A stretch of DNA of 64,000 nucleotides from Ralstonia sp. RRA (GTDB lineage Bacteria; Pseudomonadota; Gammaproteobacteria; Burkholderiales; Burkholderiaceae). Position numbers and translations under genes: made by a program. Positions within the stretch are counted from its first letter, which is position 1. The number at the start of each line of letters is the position of its first letter. The stretch covers positions 3,410,001 to 3,474,000 of the forward strand of contig NZ_CP146091.1 in assembly GCF_037023145.1 (NCBI RefSeq), written 5' to 3'. Below, one piece after another: positions 9,864-22,339 of the stretch. The notes under the pieces are model-generated. The model was not told where the DNA came from. It saw only the letters and a program-made list of their open reading frames with translations, and searched no databases.

Positions 9864-11984
9864 TCAGGAAACCACCGGCTTCTTGGCCGACAACAACCCC
9901 TTCAGTGCCCCCAACCGATCCTTAGGCGACATCGCCGGCATCGAATCCTCAGGCGTCGGCCCAGCATCATCCCCAAGCTTCATCTCGGCGATGTAGCGCG
10001 ACGGCTCACACACCACCGTCTCCCGTGCGCGCTTGCGCTTCTTGCACCAGCTGATATGCAGGCTGCGTTGCGCGCGTGTGATGCCCACATACATCAGCCG
10101 CCGCTCTTCCTCGATTTTCTCGTCGGTCAGGTCGTCGTCTTCACGGCAGTGTGGGAGGATGCCCTCCTCAACGCCCACCAGAAACACGTGCGGATACTCC
10201 AGCCCCTTGCTCGCGTGCAGCGTGGAGAGGCGCACCGCATCCGGGTCCTCTTCCCGGCCTTCAAGCATGCTGATCAGCGCGATGGTCTGCGTGAGTTCGA
10301 GCAAGTTCTTGCCTTCGTCCATCAAACCATCGGCATTGTCGAAACCGGTGGCCTCTTCGTCACCCTCTTTCTCGGGCTTGGTGCCCTTGCGCTTGAGCCA
10401 GTCCACAAACTCCAGCACGTTGGTCCACTTGTTCTGGGCCTGGCGCTCGTCGTAGGTGTCGTACAGGTAGGCCTCGTAGTGGATGCCTTCCATCATCTCG
10501 TCGAGCAGCGTGCCGGCGGGTTCCTTCGCGGCGCGGTCTGACAGGCGCACGATGAACTCGCAGAACACCCGCAGCGGCTCTAACTGACGCGGCGCGAGCT
10601 GCCCTTCGATGCCACCCATCATCGCCGCCTCGAACAGCGACACCTTCGCCTGCCCCGCGAATGCGCCCAGCACTTCCAACGTCGCATTGCCCACACCGCG
10701 CTTGGGTGTGGTGATGGCACGGATGAACGCGGGGTCGTCATCCGCATTCGCAATCAGTCGCAGATACGCGCACAAGTCCTTGATCTCGGCCTTGTCGAAG
10801 AAGCTTTGGCCGCCCGAGAGCACATACGGAATGCGCTCGCGCCGCAGGATCTGCTCGAACAGCCGCGCCTGGAAGTTGCCGCGATACAGGATCGCGTAAT
10901 CCCGAAACTGCGCGCGGCGCTCGAACTTGTGCGCGGAGAGCTTGAAGACCACGCTCTCGGCTTCGTGCTCCTCATCATTGGCGCTGGTGACGTTGATGGG
11001 GTCGCCCATGCCGTGCTCGCTCCACAGCGTCTTCTCGAACAGCTTCGGGTTCTGCGCGATCACCGCGTTGGCGGCGTTCAGGATGCGCACCGTGGAGCGG
11101 TAGTTCTGCTCCAGCTTGATCACCTTCAGGTTCGGAAAATCCGTCTGCAGCAGCTTGAGGTTGTCGAGCGTCGCACCGCGCCAGCCGTAGATGGCCTGGT
11201 CGTCGTCGCCCACCGCCGTGAAGGCCGGCGCGCGCAGGTGCGAGCCACCCGCCAGCAGCTTCAGAAGCTGGTACTGGCAGGCGTTGGTGTCTTGATATTC
11301 ATCGACGAGGAAATAGCGCAGACGGTTCTGCCACTTCAGGCGCACCTCTTCATTGCGCGCGAACAGCTCGGCGGGAATGCGGATCAGGTCGTCAAAGTCC
11401 ACCGCCTGATACGCATGCAGTGTGGCGACGTAGTTGCGGTAGACCAGCGCGGCCTGGTGATCGTCGACGTTGTTGTTGGCGAGGGCCTCGGCAATCGCGG
11501 TTTCCGGATCGACGAGACCGTTCTTCCACAGCGAGATCGTGCTCTGCACGCGACGGATCAGTTGCTTGTCGGTCGTCGCCAGCTGCTCCTGGATCATGCC
11601 GAAGCAATCGTCCGAATCCATGATCGAGAAGCGTGGCTTGAGGCCCACGTGTTCAGCCTCCGCCCGCAAGATCTGCACGCCCAGCGAGTGGAACGTGCAC
11701 ACCGTCAACTGCTTGATGGGAATGCGCTTGCCGTCTTCGCGCGTCTTGCCATCCATCAACTTGGCCACGCGCTCCTGCATTTCCTTGGCCGCCTTGTTGG
11801 TGAACGTGACGGCAGCGATGTGACGCGGCTCGAAGCCCTTGTCGAGGATCAGGTGCGCGATCTTCTGCGTGATCACGCGCGTCTTGCCGGAGCCCGCCCC
11901 GGCCAGCACCAGACACGGGCCGTCGAGGTAGTGCACACCTTCGGATTGGGCAGCGTTGAGCCCGTGGGCGAGACTGGAAGACAT
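9864..11984 (-). CDS. rep: UvrD/Rep-family ATP-dependent DNA helicase
   Basis: A 706-aa superfamily 1A helicase unwinding DNA 3' to 5' in replication restart and repair. The N-terminus MSSSLAHGLNAAQSEGV leads to the Q motif and Walker A (AGAGSGKT, residues 29-36). DEYQDTN (motif II), the GDDDQAIYGWRGA segment (motif III), the LEQNYRST segment (motif IV) and TLHASKGLEYPHVFLVGVE (motif V) are all seen. The ATG at 11984 is chosen because the family starts there; the frame stays open 120 bp further upstream but with low-complexity residues. The lack of a long C-terminal extension and overall similarity favour Rep over UvrD. Confidence 0.9.
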   Translation of the reverse strand: MSSSLAHGLNAAQSEGVHYLDGPCLVLAGAGSGKTRVITQKIAHLILDKGFEPRHIAAVTFTNKAAKEMQERVAKLMDGKTREDGKRIPIKQLTVCTFHSLGVQILRAEAEHVGLKPRFSIMDSDDCFGMIQEQLATTDKQLIRRVQSTISLWKNGLVDPETAIAEALANNNVDDHQAALVYRNYVATLHAYQAVDFDDLIRIPAELFARNEEVRLKWQNRLRYFLVDEYQDTNACQYQLLKLLAGGSHLRAPAFTAVGDDDQAIYGWRGATLDNLKLLQTDFPNLKVIKLEQNYRSTVRILNAANAVIAQNPKLFEKTLWSEHGMGDPINVTSANDEEHEAESVVFKLSAHKFERRAQFRDYAILYRGNFQARLFEQILRRERIPYVLSGGQSFFDKAEIKDLCAYLRLIANADDDPAFIRAITTPKRGVGNATLEVLGAFAGQAKVSLFEAAMMGGIEGQLAPRQLEPLRVFCEFIVRLSDRAAKEPAGTLLDEMMEGIHYEAYLYDTYDERQAQNKWTNVLEFVDWLKRKGTKPEKEGDEEATGFDNADGLMDEGKNLLELTQTIALISMLEGREEDPDAVRLSTLHASKGLEYPHVFLVGVEEGILPHCREDDDLTDEKIEEERRLMYVGITRAQRSLHISWCKKRKRARETVVCEPSRYIAEMKLGDDAGPTPEDSMPAMSPKDRLGALKGLLSAKKPVVS

Positions 11985-12522
11985 GGGAACAGCCGGGAGG
12001 AAATCAGGCGGGAACGTACAGCGGAAGGCGATGGTAGCACGCGAGGATGCGGCCCTCCGACGCTGACTGCCCGCTTGCGCGCACTTGGCCGACAAAGGTG
12101 TCACGGAGGCGAACTCAGTCTCAGTTCCAGCCGAAATGTCGCATCGATATCAGACCAGTAGGAAATGACGCAATGTCAATCTCTCAGAGATTCAAATGTC
12201 ATTTTTGGCGGATTTTTTGAGATTTTTTCCGCCCGAAGAACATACCGACGCCTCTCCTGGACGCCTATCAGCTTGGATAATTTGCACATTGAGCCAAATC
12301 AGATACCCGCTTAGTTGCGGGCGGCTCCCATCGGGCATTCACCAATCTCTACGATCGATCGAGTTTCTCAGGGAATTCTGATTTTCGATTCGATATCAAT
12401 TTTTGATCAAGGCGACCAAATAGAACAGAACTCACTTCGTGGATTCACCACACTCCGGGCCGCCGGCAAACCGTGTGGCCCGGCAAGGAATTCCACATTG
12501 AATCGAAATCAGGGTGAGTCAC
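11985..12522. other. AT-rich leader upstream of the adhesin gene
   Basis: This stretch separates the divergent helicase and adhesin genes. From about 12160 to 12450 it is markedly richer in A+T than its surroundings. It contains a GGCGGA/TCCGCC inverted repeat around T-tracts (about 12206-12235) and an ACCCGC/GCGGGC hairpin near 12305-12325. Such leaders often carry the regulation of surface adhesins, for example by nucleoid proteins. No gene is seen. Confidence 0.5.
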
Positions 12523-15500
12523 ATGAATAAGACGTATCGCGTTGTTTTGAATGCCTGTACGGGCAAATGGGTCGTGGCATCTGAATTGGCCAAGGGGCGC
12601 AAGAAAAAATCCGTCAGCCTGGCGAGCCTGGCTGCCGTTGCCCTGGGGCTGGCGGCACCCAGCGGCGTCGCGTTTTCGCAGGCCAACGGCAGTGGCAGTT
12701 TGCAGTTGTGCCCGGGGAGCGCTGCAGGCACCAACATCGGCTCAGCCTACGGTTACAGTTCCTCGGCAAACAACATGAACTGCAATACCAATGGGAATTA
12801 CGCATTTTCCTTGCATAACAGTGGCACGAATGCAGGAACCAATGGCGTTCAAAACTCGACTGCACGTATCAGCGGCTACCAAGACGGCCACCTGGAACTC
12901 GTCGGCCAGGGCGGCATCACGCTGCTCGGCGGGCCGATCACGTTCAACGCGAGCGCCAACCTCAATAACAACAAGATCACGGGCCTGGCCAACGGCACGG
13001 CGGGGACCGACGCGGTTAACGTGTCGCAGGTGAACGCAGTCAAGACGGTGGTGGACGCCAACGCCGCGGCCATCGCTTCTGCACTGGGAACAACCGTCGG
13101 CACCGACGGCACAATCGCCACCCCCTCGTTTACGGTGGGCGGAACGGCCTACCCCAGCGTCAATGGTGCGCTGACCAACCTGGACGGCCGCACGAACACC
13201 AACACCACCAACATTACCGCGCTGACCAATGGCACGGCCGGTCTGGTGCGCCAGGCCAACAACACGGCCACCATCTCGGTGGGCGCCACCAGCGCGGGCG
13301 ACACGGTCAACATCATGGGCACGGCTGTCGGCGGCACCGCGCGTATCACGCGCCGGTTGACCGGCGTCACGGCGGGCGCAGTATCCGACACCAGCTCGGA
13401 CGCCATCAACGGCACGCAGCTCTACGACGTCAGCAACTCGGTTGCGACCGCGCTCGGTGGTGGAGCCGGTGTGAACGCCGACGGCTCGATCAGCGCACCC
13501 AAGTATGCCGTCAACGGCGCCGACTTTGACAACGTTGGCGGTGCGATCGAGGCACTGGACGGCCGTTCGACGACCAACGCGACTGCCATCACGAACCTGA
13601 CGGCCCAGATCAACGCGGGCACGATCGGCTTGGTGCAGCAGGCCAACAGCTCGGCGGACATCACGGTGGCCAAGGACAACGCCGGCACAACCGTCAACTT
13701 TGCCGGCCGGGGCACCGGCGGGAGTGTGCTCAACCGCAGGCTGACGGGCGTGGCCGATGGCACGAATGCCACGGACGCTGTCAACCTGGGCCAGTTGGAA
13801 AAGGCCACGGGTGCCAGCAAGTATGTTGCATACAACGCGGGTGACCAGGGCGACAACGCTTCTGCAACGGGCAGGGATGCGCTGGCAGTCGGTGGCGCCA
13901 GCATCGCAGGCGGCACGGCATCCACAGCGATCGGCGCGGGGGCGGGCGCAGTTGGCGCAGGCGGCGTTGCCGTAGGCAATAACACAAGCGCCATTGGCAA
14001 TGGGTCCGTTGCCATTGGGACCGGCAGCAAGACCACCGCTAACAACGCGATCGCCATCGGTGCAAACAGCGCGGTTTCCGATACGGCAGAAAATTCGGTC
14101 GCTTTGGGTACCAACTCGACAGCGGAGCGTGCCTCCACGGTATCGGTGGGCGCAGCGGGCAGTGAGCGTCAGATCACCAATGTGAACGACGGCACGGCAG
14201 CGACCGATGCCGTCAACGTACGTCAGATGAATGCCACGGCGAGTGCCGCACGCGATGCCGCCATCGTTGCGGGCAACGCCACGGCAAACGAGCTCGCCAA
14301 ACAACTGGGCGGTGGCGCTGGCGTTGCCGAAGATGGCACGATCACAGGCCCGACGTACAACTTCAATGACGGCAGCGAGCACAAGACGGTGGGCGATGCG
14401 CTCGGCAACCTGGACAAACGCACGGCTGACAACACCACCAAGATCGGTGAACTCGAAGGATCGGTAGGCAATCTTGACCAGTTGGCCGTCAAGTACGACA
14501 GCACCGCGAAGGACAGCATCGCGCTCGGCAATGCCGGTACGCCGGTCAAGCTCTCGAATGTCGCCAACGGCAACGTCGCGGCGACGAGCACCGAGGCCAT
14601 CAACGGTAGCCAACTGCACGGCACGGCACAGTCGGTGGCCGACGCACTGGGCGGCAAGGCGGCGGTCGACGCAGACGGCAAGGTCACCAAGCCGACCTAC
14701 GTTCTAAGCCCCGATCCGATCTCTGGCAAAGACACGTTTGACAACGTGGGCGATGCGCTGAGCAGTCTGAACAACAACATCGTCAGCAATGCCGAGGCCA
14801 TCGACGACCTGGGTACGAAGATCGGCGAAGGCTCGATCGGCCTGGTTCAGCAAGACAAAACTAGCCGCACGATCACGGTGGGCAAAGATACTGACGGCAC
14901 CGAAGTCAACTTTGCCGGCAAGGATGCGGACGGCAACGCCATTGACCGCAAGCTGACCCACGTGGCGGCTGGGACGGATGACACCGACGCCGTGAACGTA
15001 CGACAGCTCAAGGACGCGGGTCTGGTGGGTGACGACGGCAAGCTGGCCAACGCCGTGACTTACGACAGCGACAAGAAAGACAGCATCACCCTGGGCGGCT
15101 TGAAAGCCGATGGCACGCCTGCCATGGCCCCGGTCAAGCTGTCGAACGTCGCGGATGGCGTGAACAACAACGACGCCGTCAACATGGGGCAACTCAAGCC
15201 CATCCAGGCGCTGGCCAATAGCGCCGTGCAATACGACGCCGGTGGTACGAGCGTGACGTTCAAGGGTTCGTCGCCTGTGCAACTCAAGAACGTCGCCGCA
15301 GGTACCGACGATACTGACGCCGTCAACCTGAAGCAGCTCAAGGATGCCGGTCTGGTGGGCCAAGGTGAGGACGGCTCGGTCACCAGCAATGCGGTGCTGT
15401 ATACAGCGGCAGACCAGTCCGCCGCTCGCCTAGCAGGCGCCGATGGCACCACGCTCGACAATGTGAGGGCCGGCGCAGTGCTTGAAAACAGCATGCAGGC

Positions 15501-16293
15501 CGTCAATGGCAGCCAGCTGTATGGAACGTACCAGGACATGGCCAAGGCGCTGGGCGGCAACGCTTCGTACACTGGTGGCGTATGGACTGGGCCGACCTAC
15601 AAGTTCTCGGATGGCAAGGAGTACAACAACGTGGGCGCTGCGCTCGGCGCACTGGACACCCGTGTTGGCGCGCTGGAAGGCGGTAGCGGCGGCCCGGCCG
15701 GTGGTGGTGGAGAAGGCGGGGCAGGCGGCCAGGCCAACCCCATGTTCGCTAGCAAGGGCGCAACTGGAGCCAGCAAGGAAGCGGCCGTGGCAAGCGGTAA
15801 CAACTCCACAGCCGCTGGTGCCAACGCGGTTGCGTCGCACGACAATAGCGTCGCGCTTGGGGCGGGTTCGGTCACGAGTGGTGCCAATACCGTATCGGTT
15901 GGTTCTGTGGGTAACGAACGGGCGATCACCAATGTTGCCGACGGCGCCATCACCGAGAGCAGCAAGGAAGCCGTCAACGGTGGCCAGCTGTTCCGTGCGC
16001 AGGCTGACATGCAAAGCAGCGTGAACAACCTGCAAAGTCAAATCAACCAAGTCGACACCAAGGTCAACCGCGTCGGCGCAATGAACGCGGCCATGTCGAC
16101 CATGATTGCCAGCGCGGCCGGTCTACAGACCGACAACCGCATGGCGATCGGCACGGGTGTCTACCGAGGCCAGACGGCGCTGGCGATCGGCTATCAGCGC
16201 AAGATCGGTAACCGTGCGACGGTCACGATCGGCGGCTCCACTGCCGGCGGCAGCGAGTACAACGTTGGCGTGGGCGCAGGCTACGGTTGGTAA
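12523..16293 (+). CDS. Trimeric autotransporter adhesin (YadA-like)
   Basis: A 1256-aa surface adhesin of the type Vc secretion family. The ATG at 12523 begins an extended signal peptide (MNKTYRVVLNACTGKWVVAS), typical of large autotransporters; a GTG 9 bp upstream is less likely. A collagen-like head region with left-handed YadA-head repeats (AVGNNTSAIGNGSVAIGTGS) lies near residues 440-580. Several neck/stalk modules repeat the pattern GLVQQ...VNFAG...RKLT...DAVN. A Gly-rich linker is near 1055-1080. The C-terminal 75 residues form the four-strand membrane anchor ending in VGAGYGW. A strong terminator follows. Confidence 0.96.
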   Translation: MNKTYRVVLNACTGKWVVASELAKGRKKKSVSLASLAAVALGLAAPSGVAFSQANGSGSLQLCPGSAAGTNIGSAYGYSSSANNMNCNTNGNYAFSLHNSGTNAGTNGVQNSTARISGYQDGHLELVGQGGITLLGGPITFNASANLNNNKITGLANGTAGTDAVNVSQVNAVKTVVDANAAAIASALGTTVGTDGTIATPSFTVGGTAYPSVNGALTNLDGRTNTNTTNITALTNGTAGLVRQANNTATISVGATSAGDTVNIMGTAVGGTARITRRLTGVTAGAVSDTSSDAINGTQLYDVSNSVATALGGGAGVNADGSISAPKYAVNGADFDNVGGAIEALDGRSTTNATAITNLTAQINAGTIGLVQQANSSADITVAKDNAGTTVNFAGRGTGGSVLNRRLTGVADGTNATDAVNLGQLEKATGASKYVAYNAGDQGDNASATGRDALAVGGASIAGGTASTAIGAGAGAVGAGGVAVGNNTSAIGNGSVAIGTGSKTTANNAIAIGANSAVSDTAENSVALGTNSTAERASTVSVGAAGSERQITNVNDGTAATDAVNVRQMNATASAARDAAIVAGNATANELAKQLGGGAGVAEDGTITGPTYNFNDGSEHKTVGDALGNLDKRTADNTTKIGELEGSVGNLDQLAVKYDSTAKDSIALGNAGTPVKLSNVANGNVAATSTEAINGSQLHGTAQSVADALGGKAAVDADGKVTKPTYVLSPDPISGKDTFDNVGDALSSLNNNIVSNAEAIDDLGTKIGEGSIGLVQQDKTSRTITVGKDTDGTEVNFAGKDADGNAIDRKLTHVAAGTDDTDAVNVRQLKDAGLVGDDGKLANAVTYDSDKKDSITLGGLKADGTPAMAPVKLSNVADGVNNNDAVNMGQLKPIQALANSAVQYDAGGTSVTFKGSSPVQLKNVAAGTDDTDAVNLKQLKDAGLVGQGEDGSVTSNAVLYTAADQSAARLAGADGTTLDNVRAGAVLENSMQAVNGSQLYGTYQDMAKALGGNASYTGGVWTGPTYKFSDGKEYNNVGAALGALDTRVGALEGGSGGPAGGGGEGGAGGQANPMFASKGATGASKEAAVASGNNSTAAGANAVASHDNSVALGAGSVTSGANTVSVGSVGNERAITNVADGAITESSKEAVNGGQLFRAQADMQSSVNNLQSQINQVDTKVNRVGAMNAAMSTMIASAAGLQTDNRMAIGTGVYRGQTALAIGYQRKIGNRATVTIGGSTAGGSEYNVGVGAGYGW

Positions 16294-16320
16294 GCCGACC
16301 ACGTTGATGGCTTGAAGTTG

Positions 16321-16356
16321 ACGGACGCGCACCTCACGGGCGCGTCCGTTTTTTCC
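16321..16356 (+). terminator. Rho-independent terminator of the adhesin gene
   Basis: A perfect 10-bp stem, ACGGACGCGC / GCGCGTCCGT, is followed directly by a run of T residues, 28 bp after the adhesin stop codon. Confidence 0.92.
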
Positions 16357-16527
16357 TTATGGGGGCGCACCCGTCGGCGCCGCACTCGTTTGCTCCCCTC
16401 GCTTTTCCCTGTGGGGTTACACGGCTTACGCGCGGTTACACGGTGGCCGTCAGCTTTCGGCCAAAACCGTCCGTTATAGGCAGGACAGCGGCTGAATCGG
16501 TCGGTCGCTCACCGGAGGAAGAAAACC

Positions 16528-16854
16528 ATGAACCGCATCGTCAAAGTCCTGGCTGTGACCGCCGTTGCTCTGTCTGCTACCACGGGGGCTTTCGCCCAAA
16601 CGCAATGGCAGAAAGACCACCCGCGTCGCGCGGAAGTGAATCACCGCCTCGCCAACCAGAACAAGCGCATCCACAACGAGGTGAAGGAAGGCGAAATCAC
16701 CAAGGGCCAGGCCAAGGCGCTGCACAAGGAAGACCGCCAGATTCGCCAGGAAGAGCGCGACATGGCCGCTCAAAATGGTGGCCACATCACCAAGCAGGAA
16801 CAACGCACGCTGAACCAGCAGGAAAACAAGGTGAGCCGCCAGATCGGCAACTGA
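16528..16854 (+). CDS. Small secreted charged protein, function unknown
   Basis: A 108-aa protein with a clean signal peptide (MNRIVKVLAVTAVALSATTG, cleavage near AFAQ). The mature part is highly charged and predicted helical, with repeated basic/acidic patterns such as RRAEVNHRLANQNKRIHNE, and ends KVSRQIGN. A GGAGGAAGAAAACC ribosome site precedes the ATG. I recall similar small periplasmic proteins in Burkholderiales but no assigned role. A periplasmic or envelope location is the only supported statement. Confidence 0.8.
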   Translation: MNRIVKVLAVTAVALSATTGAFAQTQWQKDHPRRAEVNHRLANQNKRIHNEVKEGEITKGQAKALHKEDRQIRQEERDMAAQNGGHITKQEQRTLNQQENKVSRQIGN

Positions 16855-16882
16855 TCACCGGCTGACCACCGACCCGCACACC

Positions 16883-16938
16883 GGCCACACCCCGGGGCAA
16901 GGCGAAACCGCCAATGCCCCGAGGGTGTGGCCGTTGTC
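16883..16938 (+). terminator. Long stem-loop, probable terminator
   Basis: GGCCACACCC (16883-16892) pairs with GGGTGTGGCC (16923-16932), with an inner CGGGGCA/TGCCCCG continuation. Only a weak T-rich stretch follows. It probably ends the transcript of the small secreted protein. Confidence 0.65.
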
Positions 16939-16962
16939 TTTGGCGTTTCGCTTTTGACGTCC

Positions 16963-17173
16963 CTGCCCTAGATGGCGCCTTGAATTTGTGTAAGCGGGCG
17001 GAAAAAAGACGGGGAACTGTCTGAGCGCAGCGAGTTTTCCCCGTCTCCGCCCGGTTACACAAATTCAAGGGATGGGTCGCCATCTTGGGCGCGCCTTTCT
17101 TTGCTTACTTTCTTTGGCAAGACAAAGAAAGTGAGTCAGCCCCGGCAGGGGATGAAACAGGGGATGGACCACC
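16963..17173 (-). repeat. Structured intergenic repeat, copy 3 (reverse, single)
   Basis: Single full copy without an inverted partner. The inner stem is perfect here: CTTGAATTTGTGTAA against TTACACAAATTCAAG. GCGGGCGGA pairs with TCCGCCCGG, and GACGGGGA with TCCCCGTC. The apex TGAGCGCAGCGAG and the outer hairpin block are conserved. It separates a small-gene terminator from the gcv promoter. Confidence 0.9.
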
Positions 17174-17220
17174 AACAAGAAAACCAAACCCAGGAACACT
17201 GCCCCAGCCAATCCTCCTAA

Positions 17221-17249
17221 TTGACAATCCCATCCCCCTTCCGTAAATT
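17221..17249 (+). promoter_or_regulatory. Sigma-70 promoter of the gcv operon
   Basis: TTGACA (17221-17226), a 17-bp spacer and TAAATT (17244-17249). Transcription would begin near 17256, just ahead of the first glycine aptamer. Confidence 0.8.
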
Positions 17250-17261
17250 CCGCCCATCCAT

Positions 17262-17487
17262 CCGGGAGAGCGTGCCCGCCGCACACGGCCAGGCACCGCC
17301 GAAGGGGTAGCACCCGAAAACTCTCAGGCACCAAGGACCGGGCGGATCGGCCAGACATGCGTCTGACCGCACTCTGGAGAGCTGGCGCTGCACGACCACT
17401 GCAGGCGCCCACCGAAGGGGCTCACGAACGGCGCGCACCGCTATGCGCCCCGCTTCGCAATCTCTCAGGTACCAAGGACAGAGGGGC
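17262..17487 (+). promoter_or_regulatory. Tandem glycine riboswitch
   Basis: Two glycine aptamers in a row lie upstream of gcvT. The first (about 17262-17345) begins CCGGGAGAGCG and has the conserved CACCGCCGAAGGGG and ACTCTCAGGCACCAAGGACC segments. The second (about 17371-17486) begins CTCTGGAGAGC and has CACCGAAGGGGC and ATCTCTCAGGTACCAAGGAC. In this family glycine binding normally turns on the gcv operon. A terminator stem follows directly as the expression platform. Confidence 0.95.
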
Positions 17488-17557
17488 CATCCGCGCAGCT
17501 TGCATCTTCATGGCGTCACCATGAGGCATCAGGCTGCGCGGGTGGCCTTTTTGCTTT
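17485..17557 (+). terminator. Riboswitch-controlled terminator
   Basis: GGCCATCCGCGCAGC (17485-17499) pairs with GCTGCGCGGGTGGCC (17533-17547), with one G-T/A-C irregularity at most, and is followed by TTTTTGCTTTT. The left arm overlaps the end of the second aptamer, so glycine binding could prevent its formation. Confidence 0.85.
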
Positions 17558-17617
17558 TCTGGTCCCGAATAACGCGCCCTGCCGAGGCCACCGGCGGCGC
17601 CCAAGCCGAGAGATTCC

Positions 17618-18745
17618 ATGACGCTCCAACACACGCCGCTCAACGCCATCCACCGCTCGCTGGGCGCCCGCATGGTCGACTTTGGCGGCTGGGACATGCC
17701 CGTCAACTACGGCTCCCAGATCGAAGAACACCACGCCGTGCGCCAAGACGCCGGCATCTTCGACGTCTCGCACATGTGCGTGGTCGACCTCACCGGCGCG
17801 CGCGTGCGCGATTTCCTGCGTGGGCTGCTCGCCAACAACGTCGACAAGCTGCAAACCCCGGGCAAGGCGCTCTACAGCTGCATGCTCAACCCCAAGGGCG
17901 GCGTGATCGACGACCTGATCGTCTATTTCTTCCGCGAAGACTGGTTCCGCCTGGTGGTCAACGCCGGTACCGCGCCGACCGACCTCGAATGGATCGTCGC
18001 GCAGAACGCCGCTGCCGGCACCGACGTGACCATCACGCCGCGCCGCTCCGACAACAACGCTGGAGCGGAGCCGCTGGGCATCTTGGCTGTGCAGGGCCCG
18101 AACGCCCGCGCCAAGACCTACGCCGCGCTGCCCGGCACGCAGGCCGTGGGCGAAGCGCTCAAGCCGTTCAACGCCGGCTTCGTCACTGTGGATGGCGTGG
18201 GCGAGATCATGGTCGCGCGCACCGGCTACACCGGTGAAGACGGTTTCGAACTGGTCGTGCCCGCCGCGCAGATCGCCGGCGTGTGGGAGCGCCTGCTGCA
18301 AGCCGGCGTCCGCCCGGCCGGTCTGGGTGCACGCGACACGCTGCGCCTGGAGGCCGGCATGAACCTCTACGGCCAGGACATGGACGAGCACGTCTCGCCG
18401 CTCGACGCGGGTCTGGCCTGGACGGTCGACCTGCAAAGCGAACGCGACTTCACCGGCAAGGCTGCGCTGCAAGCCGGCGGCCAGCACGAGCAGTTCGTCG
18501 GCCTGATCCTGCGTGACAAGGGCGGCGTGCTGCGCGCCCACCAGAAGGTCATCACCCCCGCCGGCGACGGCGAGATCACCAGCGGCACGTTCAGCCCGAG
18601 CCTGTCGCTGTCCATCGCGCTGGCGCGCCTGCCCAAGGACGTGGCCATCGGCACCGACGTGCAGGTCGAGATCCGCGACCGCAAGCTGACCGCGACTGTG
18701 GTTAAACTGCCGTTCGTGCGCAATGGCAAGGCGCTGGTTAGCTGA
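17618..18745 (+). CDS. gcvT: Glycine cleavage system T protein (aminomethyltransferase)
   Basis: A 375-aa folate-dependent enzyme that takes the aminomethyl group from lipoylated GcvH, releasing ammonia and forming 5,10-methylene-THF. N-terminal [24 protein letters not shown], the DVSHM segment, [12 protein letters not shown] and [14 protein letters not shown] are family hallmarks. It is the first gene after the glycine riboswitch and lies 41 bp before gcvH. No defect is seen. Confidence 0.97.
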   Translation: MTLQHTPLNAIHRSLGARMVDFGGWDMPVNYGSQIEEHHAVRQDAGIFDVSHMCVVDLTGARVRDFLRGLLANNVDKLQTPGKALYSCMLNPKGGVIDDLIVYFFREDWFRLVVNAGTAPTDLEWIVAQNAAAGTDVTITPRRSDNNAGAEPLGILAVQGPNARAKTYAALPGTQAVGEALKPFNAGFVTVDGVGEIMVARTGYTGEDGFELVVPAAQIAGVWERLLQAGVRPAGLGARDTLRLEAGMNLYGQDMDEHVSPLDAGLAWTVDLQSERDFTGKAALQAGGQHEQFVGLILRDKGGVLRAHQKVITPAGDGEITSGTFSPSLSLSIALARLPKDVAIGTDVQVEIRDRKLTATVVKLPFVRNGKALVS

Positions 18746-18786
18746 ACCCGAATTCCACTCATTCCAAATCTTCCGGAGAACCTTTC

Positions 18787-19167
18787 ATGAGCAACATCCC
18801 CGCCGATCTGAAGTACACCGAACACGACGAGTGGATCCGCGTTGAAGCCGACGGCACGCTGACCATCGGCATCACCGACTTCGCGCAAGACGCGCTGGGC
18901 GACATCGTGTTCCTCGAGCTGCCGGACGCTGGCCGCACCGTCGCCAAGGACGAAGCGATTGCCGTGGTGGAATCAGTCAAGGCTGCGTCCGACATCTACG
19001 CCCCGGTGTCGGGCGAGATCATCGCCAACAACGCTGACGCTTCGGGCGCGCCCGAGTCGGTCAACGCCGATGCCTACGCCGCGTGGCTCTTCAAGATCAA
19101 GCCGACCAACGCCGACGACGTGAACGCCCTGCTGTCGGCCGAGCAGTACACCGCCAAGATCGGCTAA
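18787..19167 (+). CDS. gcvH: Glycine cleavage system H protein
   Basis: A 126-aa lipoyl carrier that shuttles the aminomethyl intermediate between GcvP and GcvT. The lipoylated lysine is Lys65 in [16 protein letters not shown]. The start [17 protein letters not shown] is typical, and TTCCGGAGAACC precedes the ATG. It is transcribed with gcvT. A terminator-like hairpin separates it from gcvP. Confidence 0.97.
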   Translation: MSNIPADLKYTEHDEWIRVEADGTLTIGITDFAQDALGDIVFLELPDAGRTVAKDEAIAVVESVKAASDIYAPVSGEIIANNADASGAPESVNADAYAAWLFKIKPTNADDVNALLSAEQYTAKIG

Positions 19168-19178
19168 GCCGGTCCTTC

Positions 19179-19212
19179 AAGCCGATGTGCCTGACCCGCG
19201 CATCGGCTTTTT
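19179..19212 (+). terminator. Terminator-like hairpin between gcvH and gcvP
   Basis: AAGCCGATG (19179-19187) pairs with CATCGGCTT (19201-19209), followed by TTT. It lies between the gcvH stop and the gcvP start. It may act as a partial terminator or processing site that lowers gcvP relative to gcvTH. Confidence 0.6.
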
Positions 19213-19242
19213 GCTGCATTGCCTGAATTTCGAGCCCTTGCC

Positions 19243-22182
<2,940 letters not shown>

Positions 22183-22195
22183 AGACCGGCCTGAG

Positions 22196-22236
22196 GTGAC
22201 GCGGCGGCGAGGTGTTCGACTTCGCCGCCGCGTCAC
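22196..22236. terminator. Perfect 15-bp hairpin after gcvP
   Basis: GTGACGCGGCGGCGA (22196-22210) is exactly complementary to TCGCCGCCGCGTCAC (22222-22236) with an 11-nt loop. No T-run follows, so it may stabilise the gcv mRNA end rather than act as a classical terminator. Confidence 0.5.
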
Positions 22237-22339
22237 ATGTAACCGAGCGCAATCGCTGTAACCCGTTTTGACAACCGGCGCTTTCGGGCGCTTCGCCGTT
22301 TAAGGTGACGACAGTTCACCTGATCGACGGGACCCTTCC

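Noticed and set aside
12742..14619. Long antisense open frame in the adhesin gene
   Set aside because: It is produced by the repeated Asn/Thr/Gly codons of the adhesin and has no start signal or family features.
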